A DNA stretch of 64,000 nt from Candidimonas humi. GTDB taxonomy: Bacteria; Pseudomonadota; Gammaproteobacteria; Burkholderiales; Burkholderiaceae_B. The notes under the pieces were generated by a model that was given only the letters and a program-made list of their open reading frames with translations, did not search any database and was not told where the DNA came from. Both the position numbers and the translations under genes were made by a program. Below are positions 57,742 through 64,000 of this stretch, in pieces; position 1 is the stretch's first letter; every line of letters starts with the position of its first letter. The stretch spans positions 124,001-188,000 of the forward strand of contig NZ_JAHTBN010000005.1 of assembly GCF_019166065.1 (NCBI RefSeq), in the 5' to 3' direction.

Positions 57742-58992
57742 TCAGAGTCTGCCCCACAGGCCGTACAAGGGTTCGAGCGCCCATTGATACAGGCGCCGTT
57801 TTTGCAGCATGATGTCGGCCTCCAGCGTCATGCCGGGCAGCAGCGCCAGGCGCTGTCCGCGCGCGGCGGTAGTTTGCGAGTCCAGCCCCACGCGCACCAG
57901 GTACAGCGGCTCGCCGTCGGCGTCCTTGTGCATGGCGTCGTCGCCGAACTGGCTGGCCGCCAGGCCGGCCTGTGCCACCGACAGCACCGTGCCGGGCTGC
58001 TGGCCGTAGGTCTGGTAGGGATAGGCCTGATAGCGGATGAGCACCGGTGTGCCGGGCCGTACGAAGCCGATGGCGCGGCTGGGCGCATAGAGTTCGGCGA
58101 CCAGCTTGGCCCCCGTCGGCGTCAGGGTGGCCAGCGGGCGGCCGCTATCTATAGTCTGGCCGGCCTGGGCCAGGGCCGTCGTAACCGTCCCCGCCACCGG
58201 CGCGCTGACCATCAGGCGCCGCTTGGCTTCGCTTTGCGTCAGGGCCTCGGCGGCATTGCTCAGGTCGCGCTCGAGCTGCGCGGATTTATTGCGTTGCTTC
58301 AGGTCGAGCTGGGCCAGGCCGGAGCGTTGCGCGGCAAGCTGCTGGCTCAGTTCGATGCGATTGCGCCGCAGCGCCTGCAACTGATTGCCCTGGTCTATGG
58401 CGTCTTCCTGAGTGTGTTCGAGCTGTTCCTGCGACACATAGCCCTGCGCCACCAATTTGCGATAGCGCGAGACGGCGCGGCGCGCCAGCGCCAGGCGATC
58501 GCGCTGGCCGGCTATCTGGGCGTCCAAGGTCGCGATCTGTGCTTGCAGCGAAGAGATCTTTTGCTCGGCGTCGGCGTGCTCGGTCTGTTCGATCAGCCGG
58601 CTTCTGCGCTGTTCCGCCCGCAGGCTGGCCTCGCGCCGGCCGACCTCGGAGCTGATCGCCGCCTGCGTGGAGCCTAGCTGATTCTGTGTATCCGTAGATA
58701 CTACGTAGAGCAGATCGCCGGCCTTCACCACTTCGCCCTTGTGCACGCGGCGCTCGACCACGATGCCGGTGTGCGGCGCATACAGCTTGATCAGGCCGCT
58801 GTCGGGAACGAGCTGGCCGCTGACTGTGACGCGCTTGGTATAGGTGCCGAACGCCAGGAACAGACATACGGCGATCGCGCACGCGGCGGCTGCGCAGGCG
58901 GCGACGCCGAAGGAAATAGGGCGCGCCAGTACGATTTCGCCCAGCCAGGGCGTCTGGCGGGCCTGCAAGGCTTCTTTACGGAATAGGGACAC
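57742..58992 (-). CDS. HlyD/CvaA-family membrane fusion protein
   Basis: The protein has 416 residues, the size of CvaA (about 413). One N-terminal membrane segment (SFGVAACAAAACAIAVCLFLAFG) is followed by a lipoyl half (KLYAPHTGIVVERRVHKGEVVKAGD), a long coiled coil with LIEQTEHADAEQKISSLQAQ, and a second lipoyl half with VSAPVAGTV. It would bridge the ABC exporter and TolC. GTG 58992 has AAGAG upstream. A pair of hairpins separates it from the peptide gene. Confidence 0.95.
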   Translation of the reverse strand: MSLFRKEALQARQTPWLGEIVLARPISFGVAACAAAACAIAVCLFLAFGTYTKRVTVSGQLVPDSGLIKLYAPHTGIVVERRVHKGEVVKAGDLLYVVSTDTQNQLGSTQAAISSEVGRREASLRAEQRRSRLIEQTEHADAEQKISSLQAQIATLDAQIAGQRDRLALARRAVSRYRKLVAQGYVSQEQLEHTQEDAIDQGNQLQALRRNRIELSQQLAAQRSGLAQLDLKQRNKSAQLERDLSNAAEALTQSEAKRRLMVSAPVAGTVTTALAQAGQTIDSGRPLATLTPTGAKLVAELYAPSRAIGFVRPGTPVLIRYQAYPYQTYGQQPGTVLSVAQAGLAASQFGDDAMHKDADGEPLYLVRVGLDSQTTAARGQRLALLPGMTLEADIMLQKRRLYQWALEPLYGLWGRL

Positions 58993-59063
58993 GCGCTCTT
59001 ATGTTCTTGTTCTGTGCTTGTTCGTTTCGTGCCCGCACGCTGCTCGTGGCGGGCATCTACGGC

Positions 59064-59084
59064 GCAAGGCCTTCGGGCCTTTGC
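59064..59084 (-). terminator. Hairpin between peptide gene and hlyD-like gene (1)
   Basis: GCAAGGCC-TTCG-GGCCTTTGC is a stable UUCG-type hairpin 70 bases before the hlyD-like start on the transcribed strand. It has no T run, so it may reduce, rather than stop, transcription into the export genes. Confidence 0.5.
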
Positions 59085-59085
59085 C

Positions 59086-59119
59086 GATCCGGCCCTGTGC
59101 TGACCACAGGGGCCGGATC
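59086..59119 (-). terminator. Hairpin between peptide gene and hlyD-like gene (2)
   Basis: A stem of about 14 bp with one bulge (GATCCGGCC, CTGTG and their complements around CTGAC) lies 45 bases after the peptide stop. It could stabilise the short peptide message so that far more precursor than transporter is made. Confidence 0.55.
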
Positions 59120-59163
59120 GAAATTCGCGAGTGCGGCGCGGTCAAACGCGCCGCGGGCGAATA

Positions 59164-59325
59164 TCAGCCAAACCTGCACTGCAGGTAGGAGCCGGGATTG
59201 GTGGTGTACAGATTGCAATAGCTGAATTCACCGTTGTAGTCCCAGGGCGCTGCCAGGCCGCCGCTGACCATGTCGATCTCGGCTGCGGTGAGTTCCTGTA
59301 CGTCTTGTTGTTGTTGGTTTTCCAT
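59164..59325 (-). CDS. Microcin/bacteriocin-type double-glycine precursor peptide
   Basis: The precursor has 53 residues. The leader ELTAAEIDMVSGG (residues 11-23) has the form of class II microcin leaders such as MccE492 and colicin V (R-x-L-x-x-x-E-L/M-x-x-V-S-G-G). The expected cut after G23 gives a 30-residue core starting LAAPWDYNG. The core has one Cys pair (C37 and C50, possibly a disulfide), one Trp, four Tyr and two Phe, and a net charge near zero. ATG 59325 has GAAGGA about 12 bases upstream. The C39 exporter, HlyD and TolC genes follow. The target, and whether it kills or signals, is unknown. Confidence 0.85.
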   Translation of the reverse strand: MENQQQQDVQELTAAEIDMVSGGLAAPWDYNGEFSYCNLYTTNPGSYLQCRFG

Positions 59326-59681
59326 GGATTGGATTTTCCTTCTTGCTGGCGCTGGTGATAAAGGCCTCACCAGCTTTGGCCTCCGGCCCGCCCCCGGTGT
59401 TTGTGGCACAGGATGCGGGATCGAACCGTCAACGGCGGCCAAGCCGTTCCGATCTTCTGAATCGGAGGCAATGATACAAGTGGTAAGGACTGTTCTTTGT
59501 AAGAGTTCGCTTCATTTTTTTTCGGGATTATTTTTCGGGCCTTGAAATGCAGGCGTGTCGGCGGCACATGCCGCACCGGCATATATGCGATGCATGCATG
59601 GCCGGAACTGCACGCGGCATGCTGTCCGGCGCTTGCATCGAGGCTGCCTGAACTTATCTGATAACCTGATATGATGACGGC
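59326..59681. other. Divergent intergenic region with tRNA-like fold
   Basis: No gene is seen. It holds the leader of the peptide gene (minus strand) and the promoter of the GntR gene (plus). At 59415-59467 on the minus strand two perfect stem-loops and a GGTTCGATCC stretch resemble the 3' half of a long-variable-arm tRNA, but the 5' half is absent. A T-rich stretch is at 59510-59535. Confidence 0.45.
59654..59664. promoter_or_regulatory. Palindrome TTATC-T-GATAA before the GntR gene
   Basis: A perfect 11-base palindrome lies 18 bases upstream of the GntR start at 59682 and is followed by a related half, GATATGATGA. Such palindromes are typical operators of GntR/FCD proteins; autoregulation is likely. 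Confidence 0.5.
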
Positions 59682-60428
59682 ATGCAGATGAACCGCCGCA
59701 CACTCACCAGCCGCGTTGCCGATACCCTGACCGAACGTATCCGCAAGGGCGTCTATCCGGTGGGCTCCAAGCTGCCCTCGGGGCGGCTGCTGGCCGAGGA
59801 ATTCTCGGTCAGCGCCGCGGTCATCCGCGAAGCCACCGAGAGCCTGCGCGCCAAGGGCTTGATCGAAAGCCGCCAGGGCTCGGGCTGCATGGTGCGAGCC
59901 GCGGTGGTCGATGCGGGCTTTCAGCTGGCCTTGCCGCCCGACGCCGGCAAGCTCGCGCTGCGCCACATCTACGAACTGCGCTGCGAGATCGAGTCGGGCG
60001 CCGCGTGCCTGGCGGCGCAGCATGCCACGGCGGCCGAAATCGCCGCCATGCAGGGCATACTCGCTCGCCTCGAAAAATACCTGCAGGTGCCCGGCAAGGC
60101 GCTGCAATGGGACCTGGCCTTTCACAAGGCCATCGCCAAGGCCACGCACAACCCGCAATATGCGCAATTGCTGCAATACCTGAACGAGCAATGGCGCGGC
60201 AGCGTGCAGGCGGCGCGCCGCCACACGGCGGCCGTCGATCGGGGCGACACGGATGCGCGCGCGGGTGCGGCGGTGCCGGGCCGGCTGGCGCGCCAGGTAC
60301 ATAAAGAGCATGTCGCCGTCCTGGACGCCATCCGGCGGCGCGACCCGGCCGCGGCGCGTGCGGCCGCACGCGCGCACCTGCTCGGGGCCAGCCGGCGGCT
60401 GGGCCTCGATGCCACGGAAAACGAATGA
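59682..60428 (+). CDS. GntR/FCD-family regulator
   Basis: The protein has 248 residues. Winged helix-turn-helix at about 10-80 (LTERIRKGVYPVGSKLPSGR, FSVSAAVIREATESLRAKG), FCD domain from about 90 with an R-x-x-x-E...D...H pattern. It is 33 bases before an FAD-linked 2-hydroxyacid dehydrogenase gene and probably controls it in response to the substrate, as LldR or GlcC do for lactate or glycolate genes. ATG 59682 or 59688 could be used. Confidence 0.87.
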   Translation: MQMNRRTLTSRVADTLTERIRKGVYPVGSKLPSGRLLAEEFSVSAAVIREATESLRAKGLIESRQGSGCMVRAAVVDAGFQLALPPDAGKLALRHIYELRCEIESGAACLAAQHATAAEIAAMQGILARLEKYLQVPGKALQWDLAFHKAIAKATHNPQYAQLLQYLNEQWRGSVQAARRHTAAVDRGDTDARAGAAVPGRLARQVHKEHVAVLDAIRRRDPAAARAAARAHLLGASRRLGLDATENE

Positions 60429-60460
60429 CTTTGACCTACTGATTGAACGGGAATTTTTCG

Positions 60461-61867
60461 ATGGACACCTTTCTGCAGCAATTGCAAAGCGAGCTGGGCC
60501 AGGACGTGGTCTACGGCGCCGAGCCGGATATCGAACCGTGGCTGAGCGACTGGCGCGGCATCTACAAGGGCCGGGCGCAAGCCGTGCTGCGCCCGCGCAA
60601 TACCGGACAGGTGGCACAGGCCTTGCGCCTGTGCCAGGCCCATGGCGTGCCGGTGGTGCCGCGCGGCGGCAATACCGGCCTGTGCGGCGCGGCCACGCCC
60701 GACTCCAGCCCGCGCAATGTGATCCTCAGCCTCGACCGCATGAACAGCGTCCGGTCGCTGGACACCATAGCCAATACCCTGGTGGCCGACGCCGGCTGCA
60801 TATTGGGCGATCTGCGCCGCGCCGCCGCCGAGGCCGGACGCATGCTGCCGCTGAGCCTGGCCGCCGAAGATTCCTCGCAGATCGGCGGCAATCTGTCCAC
60901 CAATGCGGGCGGCGTCAATGTGCTGCGCTACGGCATGGCGCGCGAACTGGTGCTGGGCATCGAGGCGGTGCTGCCCGACGGAGAGATCTTCAACGGCCTG
61001 CACACCTTGCGCAAGGACAATACCGGCTACGACCTGAAGCAGCTCTTCATCGGCGCCGAGGGCACGCTCGGCATTATCACCGGCGTGGCATTGCGCCTGC
61101 AGCCCCAGATGCGCGAACGCGCCGTGGTCCTGGCTGCGGTGCAATCGGCGCAGCAGTCCCTGGAATTCTTCCGCCTGCTGTTCGGCCTGTGCGGCCCGCG
61201 CCTGCAGGCTTTCGAGTTCTTCACCGATGCCTGCCTCGACCTGGTCCTGGCGCATTCGGAAGGGGTGCAGGTACCGTTCGGCGAGCGCCACCCGGCCTAT
61301 GTGCTGGTGGAACTGGCCGACACCTCCGACGCCGAGGGCTTGCAGGCCTTGCTCGAAAAGTGCATGGAACAAGCCCTGGAGCAGGAGCTGTGCCTCGATG
61401 CCGTGGTCTCCTCGTCGCTCGCGCAACTGCAAAGCCTGTGGCGCCTGCGCGAAGATATTTCCGAAGCGCAGCGCGCCGACGGCCCGCACCTGAAGCACGA
61501 TATTTCGCTGCCGATCGAGCGCATACCCGAATTCATGGACAGCGCCGCGCGCCGCCTGCAGCAGGCCGAGCCGGGCTGCAGGCCCTACATCTTCGGCCAT
61601 TTCGGCGACGGCAACCTGCACTACAACCTGTCGCGCCCCGCCGGCGCGGACAAGGGCTGGGCCGCCGAGCACGAACATGCCGTGGCCGATCTGGTGTTCG
61701 ACGAGGTCATGGCCTACGGGGGCAGCATCAGTGCCGAGCACGGCATAGGGCAGCTCAAGCGCCAGGCCTTCCTGCGCTGCAAAGACCCGGTGGCGCTGCG
61801 ATTGATGCGCGGCATCAAGAGCTTGATCGATCCGGGCAACATCATGAATCCCGGCAAGGTGCTGTAG
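60461..61867 (+). CDS. FAD-linked D-2-hydroxyacid dehydrogenase (GlcD/D-lactate dehydrogenase-like)
   Basis: The protein has 468 residues of the GlcD/DLD family. The PCMH-type FAD domain shows VPRGGNTGLCGAAT, and the core IGGNLSTNAGGVNVLRYGMARE; the C-terminal part has IFGHFGDGNLHYN with metal His residues and ISAEHGIGQLK. It oxidises a D-2-hydroxy acid (lactate, glycolate, 2-hydroxyglutarate or similar) with an unknown electron acceptor. ATG 60461 is preceded by a weak GGGA. Confidence 0.92.
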   Translation: MDTFLQQLQSELGQDVVYGAEPDIEPWLSDWRGIYKGRAQAVLRPRNTGQVAQALRLCQAHGVPVVPRGGNTGLCGAATPDSSPRNVILSLDRMNSVRSLDTIANTLVADAGCILGDLRRAAAEAGRMLPLSLAAEDSSQIGGNLSTNAGGVNVLRYGMARELVLGIEAVLPDGEIFNGLHTLRKDNTGYDLKQLFIGAEGTLGIITGVALRLQPQMRERAVVLAAVQSAQQSLEFFRLLFGLCGPRLQAFEFFTDACLDLVLAHSEGVQVPFGERHPAYVLVELADTSDAEGLQALLEKCMEQALEQELCLDAVVSSSLAQLQSLWRLREDISEAQRADGPHLKHDISLPIERIPEFMDSAARRLQQAEPGCRPYIFGHFGDGNLHYNLSRPAGADKGWAAEHEHAVADLVFDEVMAYGGSISAEHGIGQLKRQAFLRCKDPVALRLMRGIKSLIDPGNIMNPGKVL

Positions 61868-61966
61868 CGCCTGCCGCGCCGGTTTCCGCCAGGCTCCGGC
61901 CCGCTGTTGCAGGGCCCGGGGCCGCTTTCTACAATGTAGCGGTTTGCGGGACATGAGGTCGAAACT

Positions 61967-62569
61967 ATGAACAAGAACCGCCTCGAGGCATTCAGCGACG
62001 GGGTACTGGCGATCATCCTGACCGTCATGGTGCTGGAAATGAAGGTGCCGCACGGCGAACAGTTCTCCGCGCTGCTGCCGGTGCTGCCGGTGTTTCTCAG
62101 TTATGTGCTCAGCTTTGTCTATCTGGGCATCTACTGGAACAATCACCACCACATGCTGCACCTGGCCGGCACGGTCAATGGCGGCATACTGTGGGCCAAT
62201 CTGCATCTGCTGTTCTGGTTGTCGCTGCTGCCGTTTTCCACCGGCTGGATGGGCGAGAATCATTTCGCCGCCCCGGCCCTGTTCCTGTATGGCCTGAACC
62301 TGCTGTGCTGCGCCATCGCCTACTTCATCCTGCAGCAGCGCATCATCGCCGCGCAGGGGGCGGGCTCGGTGCTGGCGCACGCGATCGGGCCTGACATCAA
62401 GGGCAAGCTCTCGCCCGTGCTGTACTTGCTGGGCATAGCGACGTCTTTCGTGTCGTCGTGGCTCTCGGGCGCTTTCTATGTCATTGCCGCCTGCATGTGG
62501 CTGGTGCCCGACCGGCGCGTAGAGCGCGAGGTCATGAAGCATGCGGGGCCCGGAGGTTCCGGCGACTGA
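61967..62569 (+). CDS. TMEM175-family potassium channel-like protein
   Basis: The protein has 200 residues and six hydrophobic segments. NRLEAFSDGVLAIILTVMVLEM is the TMEM175/DUF1211 signature (R-x3-F-S-D-G) in the first helix. Bacterial relatives form potassium channels that are leak-like; two or four subunits assemble. The transported ion here is an inference from the family. Confidence 0.9.
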   Translation: MNKNRLEAFSDGVLAIILTVMVLEMKVPHGEQFSALLPVLPVFLSYVLSFVYLGIYWNNHHHMLHLAGTVNGGILWANLHLLFWLSLLPFSTGWMGENHFAAPALFLYGLNLLCCAIAYFILQQRIIAAQGAGSVLAHAIGPDIKGKLSPVLYLLGIATSFVSSWLSGAFYVIAACMWLVPDRRVEREVMKHAGPGGSGD

Positions 62570-62583
62570 TCGAGAGGTGTGGC

Positions 62584-62793
62584 GTGGTACCCGTCTATAC
62601 CCCCAAATCCGAACCCGAGACTGCAGTGATCGTGGCTTTGATGGAAGCCTATGGCATTGCCTATTTCATGCAGGGCGGTGCCTTCGGCACCATGTATCCG
62701 GGGCCGGTTTCCAACAGCCTCAACGCCCGAACCTTGATGGTGGAAGACGATCAGGCCGAGCTCGCACGCGAGCTGATCCGGCCTTTTCTATGA
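62584..62793 (+). CDS. DUF2007 small protein
   Basis: The protein has 69 residues. VYTPKSEPETAVIVALMEAYGIAYF is like the start of DUF2007 (putative signal-transducing) proteins and VEDDQAELARELI fits the end. GTG 62584 has GAGAGG upstream. The function is unknown. It lies 14 bases after the channel gene. Confidence 0.8.
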   Translation: MVPVYTPKSEPETAVIVALMEAYGIAYFMQGGAFGTMYPGPVSNSLNARTLMVEDDQAELARELIRPFL

Positions 62794-62854
62794 GGCGCCT
62801 GGCGAGCCGCTACCCGAGCCGGCGTATCGGCTCGTGGACGTTGCTTCGGCCTTT

Positions 62855-63313
62855 CTAGACGAAATCCAGGGGCAGGGCAGTGGTGTTCTTGAGCTCTTCC
62901 ATGGCGAAGCTGGAGCTCACGTCGGATAACTGGGTGTCCTTGATGAGGCGCTTGTAGACCTGGTCGTAGGCCTGGATGTCGGGTACGACGATGCGCAGCA
63001 AATAATCGACCTCGCCGCTCATGCGATAGAACTCGACCACTTCGGGTATGTCGCGCACCACCTCGGAGAATTTGCGCAGCCACAGCAGGTCGTGGTGGCT
63101 GGTCTTGATGGTGACGAACACGGTCATGCCCAGGTTGAGCTGCGCCGGGTCCAGCAGGGCGACGCGCTTGCGGATGACGCCGCGCTCCTCCAGGTTCTGG
63201 ATGCGCTTCCAGCAGGCGGTGGTGGACAGGTGCACAGCCTCGGCCACGGCGCCGACGGACAGTGTTGCGTCATCCTGCAGAATATGCAGAATTTTTTTAT
63301 CTGTTTTGTCCAT
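62855..63313 (-). CDS. Lrp/AsnC-family regulator
   Basis: The protein has 152 residues. The N-terminal helix-turn-helix is MDKTDKKILHILQDDATLSVG through STTACWKRIQNLEERGVI; the C-terminal RAM ligand domain follows (RMSGEVDYLLRIVVPDIQAY). It senses an amino acid and controls genes of its metabolism; the target is unknown but the divergent small gene at 63482 is a candidate. ATG 63313 is chosen; the frame extends upstream but without similarity. Confidence 0.94.
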   Translation of the reverse strand: MDKTDKKILHILQDDATLSVGAVAEAVHLSTTACWKRIQNLEERGVIRKRVALLDPAQLNLGMTVFVTIKTSHHDLLWLRKFSEVVRDIPEVVEFYRMSGEVDYLLRIVVPDIQAYDQVYKRLIKDTQLSDVSSSFAMEELKNTTALPLDFV

Positions 63314-63481
63314 TTGAATAAAAATAATTCTATATATACGGGGAATCTGGTGAAAATGCAGAAGCAATTTCCGGGAATATAAGCCTAGGATATCCACTTG
63401 TGAAGAGGTCGGCGCATAAAGCGCCGACGCCAAGTCGAAATGAATAGCCAAGATCCCAAGCCAGCATCCCCGGAGGCCCCT

Positions 63482-63715
63482 ATGTCGAGATCCGTCGCCA
63501 GCCTGTTTACCGCGCATCCCGCCACTGTGGGCGAGACCTATCTGCAGCATCTGCATTCGGCCGCCAAGTTTTCCGCATTGATGTTTTGCGGCGCCGCGGC
63601 CTGCCTGGTGCATGCCGTGCTGCCGTTTGCGTTCGTGCGCACCGGCAGCTCCCTGATCGAGCGCCTGCACCACATGATGGTCACCGCCCGGGCGCGCCAC
63701 GCCGGCGGCAAGTAG
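63482..63715 (+). CDS. DUF6356 family protein
   Basis: The protein has 77 residues. LFTAHPATVGETYLQHLHSA, then a hydrophobic CGAAACLVHAVLPFAF, and FVRTGSSLIERLHHMM are shared by the DUF6356 family. Function unknown. ATG 63482 has GGAGG six bases before it; ATG 63440 would add 14 residues and has no ribosome site. A palindrome, GCGGACGGCCGTCCGC, sits at the stop codon (63715-63730). Confidence 0.8.
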   Translation: MSRSVASLFTAHPATVGETYLQHLHSAAKFSALMFCGAAACLVHAVLPFAFVRTGSSLIERLHHMMVTARARHAGGK

Positions 63716-63857
63716 CGGACGGCCGTCCGCGGGCGCGAGGGCGTAACGACAGGCACGCCGGCATCAATCCCCGGATTGGCGTCGACAGGCTCCGGGCCCG
63801 GGCCCGTTTTGCATCGCCGCCCGCGTCTTCGGTGCGCCGGCTCCGCGCCTTGCGATC

Positions 63858-64000
63858 TCAGGCAACAGGTTCGTGCCCATGCGCGCCGGGCCTGAACACC
63901 ACTCTGACTCTCAGCCCCTTGTGATTGCGCCCGCTGTGCAGGCTGACGCTGCCGCCGCAAGCCCGCGCCGCTTCCTGGACGATGGCGAGCCCCAGGCCTG
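63858..64000 (-). CDS. Sensor histidine kinase, 3' end only
   Basis: Only the last 46 residues are in the window. GLGLAIVQEAARACGGSVS is the G2 box of a histidine-kinase ATPase domain, followed by GLRVRVVFRPG and a stop at 63858. It continues past the right edge. Confidence 0.8.
   Translation of the reverse strand, partial: GLGLAIVQEAARACGGSVSLHSGRNHKGLRVRVVFRPGAHGHEPVA

Noticed and set aside
59415-59467. A functional tRNA gene on the minus strand
   Set aside because: The 5' half and D arm are missing, position 33 of the loop is not T and the T stem has mismatches.
60122-62542. Long minus-strand frame opposite dehydrogenase and channel genes
   Set aside because: No family resemblance; antisense shadow.
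63715-63730. Terminator at GCGGACGGCCGTCCGC
   Set aside because: Palindrome without a loop or T tract; noted only in the adjoining gene.

Overview
The window is a G+C-rich, gene-dense bacterial chromosome segment. Its codon use (including frequent ATA for Ile), two orphan Bug-type tripartite-tricarboxylate receptors, many LysR and GntR/FCD regulators and a large autotransporter suggest a Betaproteobacterium of the Alcaligenaceae, close to Bordetella or Achromobacter. This is inferred from gene content; there is no rRNA or other phylogenetic marker here.

Layout. 1-4119: 3' part of an autotransporter adhesin gene. 4319-4930: DUF924 protein. 5042-10711: molybdenum hydroxylase set (Tat-exported large subunit, 2Fe-2S subunit, three-haem cytochrome c, MobA/MocA-like nucleotidyltransferase). 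10891-15093, minus strand: NCS1 permease, panD, and an ABC exporter fused to a cyclic-nucleotide-binding domain. 15603-19249: Bug receptor, a CatR-type LysR regulator, catB and catC, linked by two ATAC-N7-(G/A)TAT sites. 19377-23079: galactarate dehydratase, a GntR regulator and 5-dehydro-4-deoxyglucarate dehydratase, with similar operator-like motifs upstream. 23081-24419: lipoate-ligase-like and TM2 proteins. 24752-29549: methyltransferase, glpK and glpD. 29885-34985: LysR regulator, LigI-like amidohydrolase, unknown protein, carboxymuconolactone-decarboxylase-like protein, SDR and a Bug receptor, which reads as an uncharacterised catabolic operon. 35207-38244: GntR regulator, MFS transporter and an isocitrate-lyase/PEP-mutase family enzyme. 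38418-42923: alpha/beta hydrolase, orphan branched-chain-type binding protein, NlpC/P60 lipoprotein, DUF3293 and DUF2306 proteins. 42961-53106: LysR regulator, aspartoacylase-like amidohydrolase, a complete Dpp/Opp-type ABC importer, an alpha/beta hydrolase and an M20 peptidase, probably for uptake and hydrolysis of peptides or N-acyl amino acids. 53198-53850: HigB2/HigA2 toxin-antitoxin pair.

54144-59325, minus strand, is the most interesting region: a compact colicin-V/class II microcin-type secretion operon. It has a 53-residue precursor with a microcin-like double-glycine leader and a 30-residue, two-cysteine, aromatic-rich core, followed by HlyD/CvaA-like, C39-peptidase ABC (CvaB-like) and TolC-like genes. 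Hairpins lie between the precursor gene and the transport genes. I find no recognisable immunity gene.

59682-64000: GntR regulator with an FAD-linked D-2-hydroxyacid dehydrogenase, a TMEM175-family channel, a DUF2007 protein, an Lrp/AsnC regulator, a DUF6356 protein and the 3' end of a sensor kinase gene.
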